From the NCBI GenBank assembly GCA_023387135.1, contig JAEWIK010000240.1:1-10968 (forward strand): a stretch of DNA of 10,968 nucleotides, given 5' to 3'. Made by a program: the position numbers and the translations under genes. Under the pieces are notes generated by a model. That model had not been told where the DNA came from and did not search any database. It saw nothing but the letters and a program-made list of their open reading frames with translations. Shown piece by piece: positions 1 through 6,371 of this stretch. The first letter of the stretch is position 1; each line of letters opens with the position of its first letter. The stretch is from Actinomycetes bacterium. GTDB lineage: Bacteria > Actinomycetota > Actinomycetes > Propionibacteriales > Propionibacteriaceae.

Positions 1-1542
1 GACGGCAGCGCCGCACCCGTCATCGAGATGCGCGACATATCGATCACCTTCCCCGGGGTGAAAGCACTCGACGGCGTCGACTTCAGGATGTTCCCCGGAG
101 AGGTCCACACCCTCATGGGCGAGAACGGAGCCGGGAAGTCGACCCTCATCAAGGCCCTCACGGGCGTCTACACGATCGACTCCGGCACCATCCTGGTCGA
201 CGGCGTCGAACGTCGCCTCCACGGCACGGCCGACGCGCAACGCGCGGGCATCTCGACCGTCTACCAGGAGGTGAACCTCTGCACGAACATCAGCATCGGC
301 GAGAACGTGATGCTGGGTCACGAGGTCAGGGGCCCGCTGGGAGTGAACTGGAAGGCCACCCACGCCGAGGCGTCGCGGGTGCTCGCGGGCATGGGGCTCG
401 GCCACCTCGACACCAGGCAGCCGCTCTCCACGCTCCCCATAGCGATGCAGCAACTCGTGGCGCTCAGCCGCGCCATGGTGCTCGACTCGAAGGTGCTGAT
501 CCTCGACGAGCCCACGTCGAGCCTGGACGCCCACGAGGTCGAGTCGCTCTTCGAGGTCGTCCGCGGCCTGCGTGACAGCGGCGTCGCGATCCTGTTCGTC
601 TCCCACTTCATCGACCAGGTGTACGCGCTGAGCGACCGCATCACGGTCCTGCGCAACGGCCTCTACATCGGCGAGTACCTGACCGCCGAACTGCCCCGCA
701 ACGAACTCATCTCGCTCATGATCGGCAAGGACCTCCAGACCCTCGCCGCGCTGGGGTCGAGCCGCGAGGCGAGCGCCTACGAGCCGGACGCCGAGCCGCT
801 GCTCTCCGCGAAGGGCGTCGGCAAGCGCGGCAGCATCCGTCCGACCGACGTCGAGGTCCACGCCGGCGAGATCCTCGGTTTCGCGGGCCTGCTCGGGTCC
901 GGACGGACGGAGCTCGCCCGCCTGCTGTACGGCGCCGACAAGGCGGACACGGGCACGATCACCGTCAAGGGCAAGCAGGTGTCGCTGCACTCGCCCATGT
1001 CGGGGCTGGCGGCGGGCATCGCCTACTCCACCGAGAACCGCAGGGACGAGGGCATCGTCGGCGACCTCTCGGTGCACGAGAACCTGATCCTCGCCGTCCA
1101 GGCCGAGCGGGGCTGGATGCGTCCGCTGCCGGGCAAGAAGGCCGACGAGCTCGTCGACGCCGCCATCAAGGAGCTCAACGTCCGTCCGCCCGACCCCGAC
1201 AGGCTGGTGAAGAACCTCTCGGGCGGCAACCAGCAGAAGGTGCTGCTGGGCCGCTGGCTGGCGACGAAGCCCGAACTGCTCATCCTCGACGAGCCGACCC
1301 GCGGCATCGACGTCGGCGCGAAGGCGGAGATCCAGGAGTCTGTCGCGCGGCTGGCGGCGGCCGGCACCGCAGTGATCTTCATCTCGTCCGAGCTGGAGGA
1401 GGTGGTCCGCATGAGCGACCGCGTCATCGTGATGAAGGACAGGGAGAAGATCGCCGAGTTCACGGCGGGTCCCCAGGTCACCGTCGAAGCGATAGTCGAG
1501 ACCATCGCCAACCACGGCGTCGAGGGCGGGACAGCGGCATGA
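1..1542 (+). CDS. ytfR: Sugar ABC transporter ATP-binding protein, YtfR-like (5' end cut by window)
   Basis: This is the duplicated-ATPase subunit of a carbohydrate ABC importer; it powers uptake from the cytoplasmic face of the membrane. Numbering from the ATG at base 28, NBD1 has Walker A GENGAGKST (31-39), Q-loop VYQEVN and Walker B LILDEP (157-162), with the divergent signature LPIAMQQ normal for this family. NBD2 has the usual degenerate Walker A (GLLGSGRTE, about 287-295), a canonical LSGGNQQK (397-404) and LLILDEPTRG (417-426). The sequence follows E. coli YtfR closely, for example in TVYQEVN, DQVY.SDRITVLRNG and AQRGWLRP-like stretches, and more closely than RbsA or LsrA as I recall them. 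The frame is open to base 1 and reads PVIEMRDISITFPGVKALDG, which looks like a normal ABC N-terminus, so the true start is probably left of the window. The stop overlaps the ytfT start (ATGA). Galactofuranose as the substrate is inferred from family resemblance only. Confidence 0.9.
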   Translation, partial: DGSAAPVIEMRDISITFPGVKALDGVDFRMFPGEVHTLMGENGAGKSTLIKALTGVYTIDSGTILVDGVERRLHGTADAQRAGISTVYQEVNLCTNISIGENVMLGHEVRGPLGVNWKATHAEASRVLAGMGLGHLDTRQPLSTLPIAMQQLVALSRAMVLDSKVLILDEPTSSLDAHEVESLFEVVRGLRDSGVAILFVSHFIDQVYALSDRITVLRNGLYIGEYLTAELPRNELISLMIGKDLQTLAALGSSREASAYEPDAEPLLSAKGVGKRGSIRPTDVEVHAGEILGFAGLLGSGRTELARLLYGADKADTGTITVKGKQVSLHSPMSGLAAGIAYSTENRRDEGIVGDLSVHENLILAVQAERGWMRPLPGKKADELVDAAIKELNVRPPDPDRLVKNLSGGNQQKVLLGRWLATKPELLILDEPTRGIDVGAKAEIQESVARLAAAGTAVIFISSELEEVVRMSDRVIVMKDREKIAEFTAGPQVTVEAIVETIANHGVEGGTAA

Positions 1543-2642
1543 GCATGGTCATCGGCATCGTCCTCATGGTCGCCTTCCTCGCGGCGGGCGCCTTCTTCAA
1601 GCTCTACAAGAGCCAGTGGTTCTGGGGCGTCGTGGCGATCATCGTGCTGCTCGTCATGAACCTCGTGAAGGATCCCGGCTACCTCTCCATCACCTACTCC
1701 GCGGACACCGGCAGGCTGGTCGGCAACCTGCTCGACATCCTGCGCTGGGGTTCGCCCATCATGCTGATCGCCGTCGGCATGGTGCTCGTCATCGCCACCC
1801 GGGGCATCGACCTGTCGGTCGGCTCCTCGATGGTGGCGGGCGGCGCGACAGCCCTGCAGTTCCTCTCGGTGGTCAAGGCTCCGGACTCGGCGGGGGCGGC
1901 GACGAACGCCATCCTGCTCGCCATGCTGGCGGGCATCGGCATCGGCCTCATCAACGGCGTCCTCGTCACGTTCGTCGGCCTGCAGCCGTTCATCACGACG
2001 CTCGTCATGATGATGGCCGGACGCGGCATCGCGAAGGTGGTGACCCACGGCCAGAACACGGCGGCCGAGAACGCGCCGTTCAAGTGGCTGGTGAACGGCA
2101 CCGTCTTCGGCTTCCCGGTGGTGTTCCTCATCGCCCTCGGCATCGTGGCGGTGGTGTCGCTGTACGTCCGCCGCACGGCGTTCGGGATGATGGTCGAGTC
2201 GATCGGCATCAACCCCTCGGCGAGCTGGATGGCGGGCATCCGTCCGCGCGGCATCCTGCTCACGGTCTACACGCTCTCGGGCCTGCTGGCGGCGGTCGCG
2301 GGGGTGTTCTCGGTCGGTTCGGTCATGGTGGTCGACATCTCGGGGACGGGCTACCAGTCCGAACTGGACGCGATCCTCGCCGTCGTCGTGGGCGGCACCT
2401 CGCTGGCGGGCGGCAAGTTCTCGATCCGCGGCGCGGTCGTGGGCGCCCTGCTGATAGCGACCCTCGACAAGACTGTCCTCTTCCTCGGCGTCTCGGGGGC
2501 GGCGACCCCGGCCTTCAAGGCAGTGGTGATCGTGCTGCTCTGCCTGCTGCAGTCGGACAGGGTGAGGAAGCTCTTCACGAGGCGGAGACCCGCGGCTCAC
2601 GACGTCGACGCCGAGACACCGAAAGCGAGCGTGGCGGCATGA
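1539..2642 (+). CDS. ytfT: Sugar ABC transporter permease, YtfT-like
   Basis: This is an integral membrane permease of the branched-chain/ribose type (BPD_transp_2 family) and forms one half of the channel paired with the YjfF-like subunit. It is 367 residues, against about 340 for E. coli YtfT; the extra length is an N-terminal hydrophobic stretch and a charged C-terminal tail after residue 345. Family marks seen are RGIDLSVGS (88-96), LQPFITTLVMMMAGRG (148-163) and the cytoplasmic coupling loop ELDAILAVVVGGTSLAGG (275-292). There are about nine or ten hydrophobic segments. The ATG overlaps the ytfR stop in an ATGA junction, and a second ATG lies two codons downstream. A G-rich stretch (gagggcggga) just upstream can serve as the ribosome binding site. 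The gene ends in another ATGA overlap with yjfF, so the three genes are very probably translated from one mRNA. Confidence 0.9.
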   Translation: MSMVIGIVLMVAFLAAGAFFKLYKSQWFWGVVAIIVLLVMNLVKDPGYLSITYSADTGRLVGNLLDILRWGSPIMLIAVGMVLVIATRGIDLSVGSSMVAGGATALQFLSVVKAPDSAGAATNAILLAMLAGIGIGLINGVLVTFVGLQPFITTLVMMMAGRGIAKVVTHGQNTAAENAPFKWLVNGTVFGFPVVFLIALGIVAVVSLYVRRTAFGMMVESIGINPSASWMAGIRPRGILLTVYTLSGLLAAVAGVFSVGSVMVVDISGTGYQSELDAILAVVVGGTSLAGGKFSIRGAVVGALLIATLDKTVLFLGVSGAATPAFKAVVIVLLCLLQSDRVRKLFTRRRPAAHDVDAETPKASVAA

Positions 2643-3682
2643 CCACGGCAACCCACGAAGCGCCGACCCAGGCCACCACGCGGACGGCCGGCCGCAGGAT
2701 CGTCGACGCGCTCACCACGAACCCGTCGACGCTACCGACCATCGCGTCGCTGCTGATCTTTGTCGGCATGCTGCTCTACGGCGAGTTCGCCTACGGCAGG
2801 ATCTTCCAGTACTCGACGATCTCGAACCTGTTCATCAACAACGCCCACATCATCATCATCGCTGCGGGCCTGACCATGGTGATCCTGACCGGCGGCATCG
2901 ACCTGTCGGTCGGGGCCATCGTGGCGCTGAGTTCGGTGGCGGGAGTGCTGCTGGCGAACGCGGGGCTGAACCCGTGGCTGGCGGTCCTGGTGATGATCCT
3001 GATCGGGTCGGTCTTCGGCATCTTCTCCGGCGTGCTCATCCAGTACTTCAACGTGCAGCCGTTCATCGCCACGTTGTCGTCGGTGTTCCTCGCCCGCGGC
3101 CTGGCGGCCATCCTCTCCACCGACGCCGAGAAGCTCGACAACGACTCGGCGATCAGGCTCCTGGGAGAGAAGATCAAGCTGATCGACGGGCCGAAGGTCA
3201 ACGACCTCGAGATCACCGCCGGGGTGATCCTCGCCGTCGTGGTCGTCGTCCTCGCGTTCTTCCTCATGCACAGGACGCGCCTGGGCCGGACGGCGTACGC
3301 CATCGGCGGCTCCGAGCAGTCGGCCTTCCTCATGGGCCTGCCGGTCCACCGCACGAAGCTGTGGCTGTACACGATCAGCGGGACGCTGGCGGGCCTGGCG
3401 TCGGTCGTCTACACCTCGCGCATCGGGGTCGGCCAGAACATCATCGGCGAAGGCTGGGAGATGCAGGCCATCGCCGCCACGGTGATCGGCGGGACGCTGC
3501 TCACCGGCGGTGCTGGCTTCGTGCTCGGCGCCGTGGTGGGCGCGCTCGTCCTCGGCCTGATGAACGTCCTCATCACCAAGGACGGCGCGGTCCCGCCCGA
3601 GTGGACGACGATCATCACCGGCGGCATCCTGCTGGCGTTCGTCCTGTTGCAGCGCGCGGTCATGGCGACCCGACGGCGCTGA
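2639..3682 (+). CDS. yjfF: Sugar ABC transporter permease, YjfF-like
   Basis: This is the second permease of the importer, 347 residues, pairing with YtfT to form the membrane channel. Family marks are TGGIDLSVGA (84-93), NVQPFIATL (138-146), AIGGSEQSAFLMG (221-233) and the coupling loop EMQAIAATVIGGTLLTGG (274-291), which matches the E. coli YjfF pattern ELDAIASVVIGGTLLSGG. About 30 polar residues precede the first membrane segment, making it slightly longer than E. coli YjfF. The ATG at 2639 is chosen because it overlaps the ytfT stop by 4 bp, exactly as at the ytfR-ytfT junction. The open frame continues upstream, but there it is antisense-like, Arg/His-rich noise inside ytfT. The gene ends 19 bp before the convergent MFS gene, so the operon ends here. 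No sugar-degrading enzyme follows it. Confidence 0.9.
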   Translation: MTTATHEAPTQATTRTAGRRIVDALTTNPSTLPTIASLLIFVGMLLYGEFAYGRIFQYSTISNLFINNAHIIIIAAGLTMVILTGGIDLSVGAIVALSSVAGVLLANAGLNPWLAVLVMILIGSVFGIFSGVLIQYFNVQPFIATLSSVFLARGLAAILSTDAEKLDNDSAIRLLGEKIKLIDGPKVNDLEITAGVILAVVVVVLAFFLMHRTRLGRTAYAIGGSEQSAFLMGLPVHRTKLWLYTISGTLAGLASVVYTSRIGVGQNIIGEGWEMQAIAATVIGGTLLTGGAGFVLGAVVGALVLGLMNVLITKDGAVPPEWTTIITGGILLAFVLLQRAVMATRRR

Positions 3683-3701
3683 CCCGGCGCCGGTCGGGAC
3701 G

Positions 3702-4964
3702 CTACTGGGCAGACTGCAGGTCGGGGACCTGACGCTGCGTGACGACGCGGGCGCGCAACTGGCGCACCTCCGGTGCCATGAGCGCGAACACTGTCGTGGC
3801 GATGCTGATGATGCCGGCACCGACGAGCGCCTTGTGGACGCCGAAGGCGAGCGTGGCGGGGCCGGCGAGCAGCAGCCCGATGGGCCCGAACATGAGCGAC
3901 CCGAGGGCGTCGTAGGACGCGACCCGTGCCAGGGACGCGGGCGGCACCTCGTTCTGCATGGTGGTCATCCACCACACGCCGAACAGGTCGAAGCCGAGGC
4001 CCATCGCGAAGGCGGCGATCACGACCGACCACAGCGGCGCGTTCACGCCGAGCAGGATGGCGGGCACGCCGGAGGTGAAGGTCAGCAGGGTCGCGGTGAG
4101 GATGGGACGCCGGGGACGCCAGACCAGCGAGAGCGCCACGCCGACGACGGCGCCGAGCGCCTCGGAGGCGAGGAAGGTGGTCCACACCGCCGGGCCGCCG
4201 AGTTCGTGCTCGGCGACGACGGGCCCGAACACGCCGTGGGCGGCCTGCAGCACCATGATCATCACCGAGAACTGCAGCACCACGACCCACAGCCACTGCC
4301 GCGACTTGAACTCTCCCCAGCCGTCGATGAGCTGCCGCAGCGGGCTCTCCTCGGTGCTGGCCAGGGAGTGCGAGTGGCTGGGCAACGCCATGACGAGGAC
4401 GCCCGCGATCAGGTAGAGCAGGGCGGCGGCGGTGATGGCCCAGCCACCGCCGAGCCAGACGACGAACGCGCCGCCGGCGACGAGACCGGCGAGCCGGGCG
4501 CCCGAGGCCCCCATGCTGAGCCAGGCGTTGGCCTGCTGCAGGTCCTTGCCAGGCACGAGGTCGGGGATGATGCCGGTGAGCGCCGGGTACACCGCGGCGG
4601 CGGCGACGCCGACGAGGGCCGCCGCGGCACACAGCAGCACCGTCGGCGCGTAGCCGACGAGCATCATGACGCCGATGGCACCCAGGCCGGTGGCGGCGAG
4701 GAACTCTCCCCAGCGCAGCACGAGCGCGCGCGGGTACCTGTCGGCGACCACGCCGCCGACGAGCATGAACAGCACCTGCGGTCCCATCTGGGCGGCGAGG
4801 ACGAGCGACAGCGTCCCGGCGTCGGCACCGGGCAGGCGGAGGACGCCGAACGCGAGCGCGACCGGCGAGAAGGCCATGCCGAGCATCGAGATCGTCCGGG
4901 CAGCCAGCAGCGTCACGAACGGACGGTTCGCGATCAGGGCGCGGGTCGATGCGGGCAACGTCAT
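3702..4964 (-). CDS. MFS transporter, MFS_3 / EntS-like exporter family
   Basis: This 420-residue membrane protein is probably a drug- or metabolite-efflux transporter of the major facilitator superfamily. About 12 hydrophobic segments are visible, with a long polar loop near residues 195-222 between the two halves. The motif A region [15 protein letters not shown] (70-84) has the GxxxDR core. [16 protein letters not shown] (133-148) and [15 protein letters not shown] (338-352) are patterns I associate with the MFS_3 (DUF894) group that includes the enterobactin exporter EntS. The ATG at 4964 is chosen because the first membrane segment follows about 15 residues later, and GAAGG lies 8 nt upstream on the coding strand. 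The gene is divergent from the LsrG-like gene and convergent with yjfF. Substrate is unknown. The iron operon two genes away makes a siderophore conceivable, but nothing in the sequence shows this and no DtxR box precedes this gene. Confidence 0.85.
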   Translation of the reverse strand: MTLPASTRALIANRPFVTLLAARTISMLGMAFSPVALAFGVLRLPGADAGTLSLVLAAQMGPQVLFMLVGGVVADRYPRALVLRWGEFLAATGLGAIGVMMLVGYAPTVLLCAAAALVGVAAAAVYPALTGIIPDLVPGKDLQQANAWLSMGASGARLAGLVAGGAFVVWLGGGWAITAAALLYLIAGVLVMALPSHSHSLASTEESPLRQLIDGWGEFKSRQWLWVVVLQFSVMIMVLQAAHGVFGPVVAEHELGGPAVWTTFLASEALGAVVGVALSLVWRPRRPILTATLLTFTSGVPAILLGVNAPLWSVVIAAFAMGLGFDLFGVWWMTTMQNEVPPASLARVASYDALGSLMFGPIGLLLAGPATLAFGVHKALVGAGIISIATTVFALMAPEVRQLRARVVTQRQVPDLQSAQ

Positions 4965-5019
4965 GGGAGGACCTTCGAAGCGAATGGGGTGCTGAGCAGC
5001 GCAGCCTTCGATCCTCCCA
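4964..5019. repeat. Imperfect inverted repeat in the divergent MFS/monooxygenase spacer
   Basis: Arms tgggagga (4964-4971) and tcctccca (5012-5019) are perfect reverse complements of 8 bp. The pairing resumes after a 2-nt gap through a cttcgaagc/gccttcga stretch inside each arm (roughly 4973-4981 and 5004-5011). The left arm begins at the MFS start codon. The repeat could be an operator for an unseen regulator, or it could fold as a hairpin in the MFS mRNA leader that hides the GAAGG ribosome binding site. The sequence shows the repeat; either function is inference. Confidence 0.4.
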
Positions 5020-5059
5020 CCTCGAGCGTGTCGGCAACAAGTCGGTCCAGACTGGGACC

Positions 5060-5368
5060 ATGTTGATCGTCCACGTGTTCGTCCATGTGAAGGACGACTG
5101 CATCGCTGCTTTCGCCGAGGCGTCGCGCGAGAACGCCCGCCACTCGATCCACGAGCCGGGAATCGCCAGGTTCGACGTCGTCCAGTCGCTCGACGACCCG
5201 ACGAGGTTCGTCCTCGTCGAGGTCTACCGCACCGCCGAGGCCGCGGCGGCCCACAAGCAGACCTCGCACTACGAGACCTGGCGGGACGCGGTGGCCGACC
5301 TCATGGCCGAGCCGCGCACCTCGTTGAAGTACTCGCCGGTCTTCCCGGACGAGGCCGGCTGGGACTGA
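5060..5368 (+). CDS. LsrG-like putative quinol monooxygenase (ABM fold)
   Basis: This is a small cytoplasmic protein of 102 residues with the ferredoxin-like antibiotic biosynthesis monooxygenase (ABM) fold; members usually act as dimers without bound cofactor. The layout matches E. coli LsrG (about 96 residues): beta strand LIVHVFVHV, then [18 protein letters not shown] (25-42), [13 protein letters not shown] (46-58), the A-HK-T-HY stretch ([12 protein letters not shown], 63-74) and LMAEPR (81-86). The ATG at 5060 is chosen because it begins the fold's first strand. An ATG at 4949 would add 37 unrelated residues overlapping the MFS gene. No good Shine-Dalgarno site is seen. It is divergent from the MFS gene, so the two may share a regulator. 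LsrG acts on phospho-AI-2, but no lsr genes accompany this one, so the substrate is open; quinol oxidation or aldehyde detoxification are alternatives. Confidence 0.75.
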   Translation: MLIVHVFVHVKDDCIAAFAEASRENARHSIHEPGIARFDVVQSLDDPTRFVLVEVYRTAEAAAAHKQTSHYETWRDAVADLMAEPRTSLKYSPVFPDEAGWD

Positions 5369-5411
5369 CTGCGGCGCCAGCAGAACTACCCCGTCCCGAG
5401 AAATATATGAT

Positions 5412-5424
5412 TCGCAGCTTGCGA
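5412..5424. promoter_or_regulatory. Short perfect inverted repeat upstream of efeU, overlapping a possible -35
   Basis: tcgca-gct-tgcga is a perfect 5-bp inverted repeat with a 3-nt centre; flanking gat (5409-5411) and atc (5427-5429) extend the symmetry with a 2-nt bulge. It lies in the AT-rich part of the spacer and covers the candidate -35 TTGCGA. It could be a second operator, but it is short and may be chance. Confidence 0.25.
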
Positions 5425-5448
5425 TAATCGGTCCCGACGGTCGATAGT
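5419..5448 (+). promoter_or_regulatory. Probable efeU promoter
   Basis: Candidate -35 is TTGCGA (5419-5424) and -10 is GATAGT (5443-5448) with an 18-bp spacer; each matches the consensus at 4 of 6 positions. The surrounding spacer is markedly AT-rich for this genome. An alternative -10 is GATAAT (5423-5428, 5 of 6), which would start transcription near 5435 but has no good -35. With the first choice, transcription would start inside the DtxR-type box, a fitting repressor geometry. Confidence 0.45.
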
Positions 5449-5466
5449 TAGGTAAGCCTTACTTCG
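5448..5466 (+). promoter_or_regulatory. DtxR/IdeR-type iron box controlling efeUOB
   Basis: TTAGGTAAGCCTTACTTCG matches the known actinobacterial DtxR/IdeR consensus TWAGGTWAGSCTWACCTWA at 16 of 19 positions. The core GTAAG-C-CTTAC (5452-5462) is a perfect palindrome; the mismatches all fall in the last six bases. It sits between the putative -10 and the efeU ribosome binding site, 14 bp before the start codon. Such sites bind the Fe(II)-loaded repressor, so the operon is predicted to be off when iron is plentiful and on under iron limitation. This fits the genes it precedes. Confidence 0.85.
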
Positions 5467-5468
5467 AC

Positions 5469-5474
5469 GAAGGA
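5469..5474 (+). promoter_or_regulatory. efeU ribosome binding site
   Basis: GAAGGA lies 6 nt before GTG at 5481. This supports the GTG as the start of efeU; the protein then begins directly with its first membrane segment and REGLE motif. Confidence 0.7.
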
Positions 5475-5480
5475 CAGCAC

Positions 5481-6356
5481 GTGATCGGGAACCTGCTCAT
5501 CGGCCTACGCGAGGGCCTCGAAGCCGCGTTGGTCGTCAGCATCCTCGTCGCGTACCTCGTCAAGACCGGGCGGCGCGACAAGCTCTCGATGATCTGGACG
5601 GGCGTCGCCATCGCCGTCGCCGTCTCCCTCGGCTTCGGCGCCCTGCTGACGTTCGGCCCGAAGGGGCTGACCTTCGAGGCGCAGGAGGCCATCGGCGGCG
5701 TGCTGTCGATCCTCGCCGTCGGCCTCGTCACCTGGATGATCTTCTGGATGGCCGGCGCCTCGCGGACGCTCGCCAAGACGCTGCGCGGCCAGGTGGACGC
5801 CGCCGACTCCAAGCCCTGGGCGCTCGCCCTCGTCGCGGCCCTCAGCGTCGGGCGCGAGGGCCTCGAGACGGCACTCTTCCTCTGGGCGGCCTCGGAGGCC
5901 GCGGTCGGCCAGGGCGGCTCGTCGGTGCAGCCGCTGCTCGGCGCGCTCGTCGGCCTGCTGATCGCTGCGGCGCTCGGCTACCTGATCTACCGCGGCGCCG
6001 TCCGCATCAACCTGAGCAGGTTCTTCACCCTCACCGGCGCCTTCCTCATCGTCGTCGCCGCAGGCGTGCTCGCCTACGGCTTCCACGACCTGCAGGAGGC
6101 GGGGATCCTGCCCGGCCTCAACGCGCTCGCCTTCGACGTGTCGGCGCAGCTCCCGCCGGGCAGCGTCCTCGGCACCGTCCTGAAGGGCATCTTCAACTTC
6201 TCCCCGGCCGCCACGGTGCTCGAAGCCGTGGTCTGGGTGAGCTATGTCGCGGTCGTCGGCACCCTGTTCCTCAGGCGCGTCCGGCAGACCCACGCGAAGC
6301 CCGGTCCGGCGCCAGTGCCGGCCGAACCTGCCGCGCGCGCCCACGTCGCCGCCTGA
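5481..6356 (+). CDS. efeU: FTR1-family iron permease EfeU
   Basis: EfeU is the membrane channel of the Efe iron-uptake system; in studied members it imports iron delivered by EfeO and EfeB. The protein has 291 residues (E. coli EfeU is 276) and seven expected transmembrane helices. Both iron-binding REGLE motifs of the FTR1 family are intact: LREGLEAALV around residues 10-14 and GREGLETALFLW around 125-129, each in a hydrophobic helix. The short C-terminal tail after residue 270 is Pro/Ala-rich and variable. GTG at 5481 is the start, supported by GAAGGA 6 nt upstream. It is the first gene of the operon, 15 bp before efeO, and lies just downstream of a DtxR-type operator. In E. coli K-12 efeU is broken by a frameshift; here it is intact. 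Confidence 0.95.
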   Translation: MIGNLLIGLREGLEAALVVSILVAYLVKTGRRDKLSMIWTGVAIAVAVSLGFGALLTFGPKGLTFEAQEAIGGVLSILAVGLVTWMIFWMAGASRTLAKTLRGQVDAADSKPWALALVAALSVGREGLETALFLWAASEAAVGQGGSSVQPLLGALVGLLIAAALGYLIYRGAVRINLSRFFTLTGAFLIVVAAGVLAYGFHDLQEAGILPGLNALAFDVSAQLPPGSVLGTVLKGIFNFSPAATVLEAVVWVSYVAVVGTLFLRRVRQTHAKPGPAPVPAEPAARAHVAA

Positions 6357-6371
6357 ACCCGAAAGCACCGA

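Noticed and set aside
1023..2651. 542-codon open frame on the minus strand across the 3' part of ytfR and all of ytfT
   Set aside because: Its translation is Arg/His/Asp-rich low-complexity sequence typical of the antisense of a high-G+C gene. The plus-strand proteins here have clear ABC transporter motifs.
1..3682. AI-2 (Lsr) importer reading of the ABC operon, prompted by the nearby LsrG-like gene
   Set aside because: The ATPase and permease motifs follow YtfR/YtfT/YjfF rather than LsrA/C/D. The LsrG-like gene lies beyond an opposite-strand MFS gene, and no lsrK, lsrF or lsrR is present.
3684..3693. Palindrome ccggcgccgg between yjfF and the MFS gene as a terminator
   Set aside because: It is only 10 bp with no loop and no T-tract on either strand, and such palindromes are frequent in DNA this G+C rich.
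3834..5066. 410-codon plus-strand open frame opposite the MFS gene
   Set aside because: The product is Gly/Asp/His/Arg-rich low complexity. The minus strand encodes a 12-segment membrane protein with MFS motifs.
3409..5103. 564-codon minus-strand open frame overlapping yjfF and the MFS gene
   Set aside because: It is a frame-shadow of the MFS gene, with an Arg/Ala/Pro-rich product and no recognisable motif. The MFS frame explains the region.
5369..5383. ctgc-ggcgcca-gcag hairpin after the LsrG-like gene as a terminator
   Set aside because: The stem is only 4 bp and no T-tract follows.
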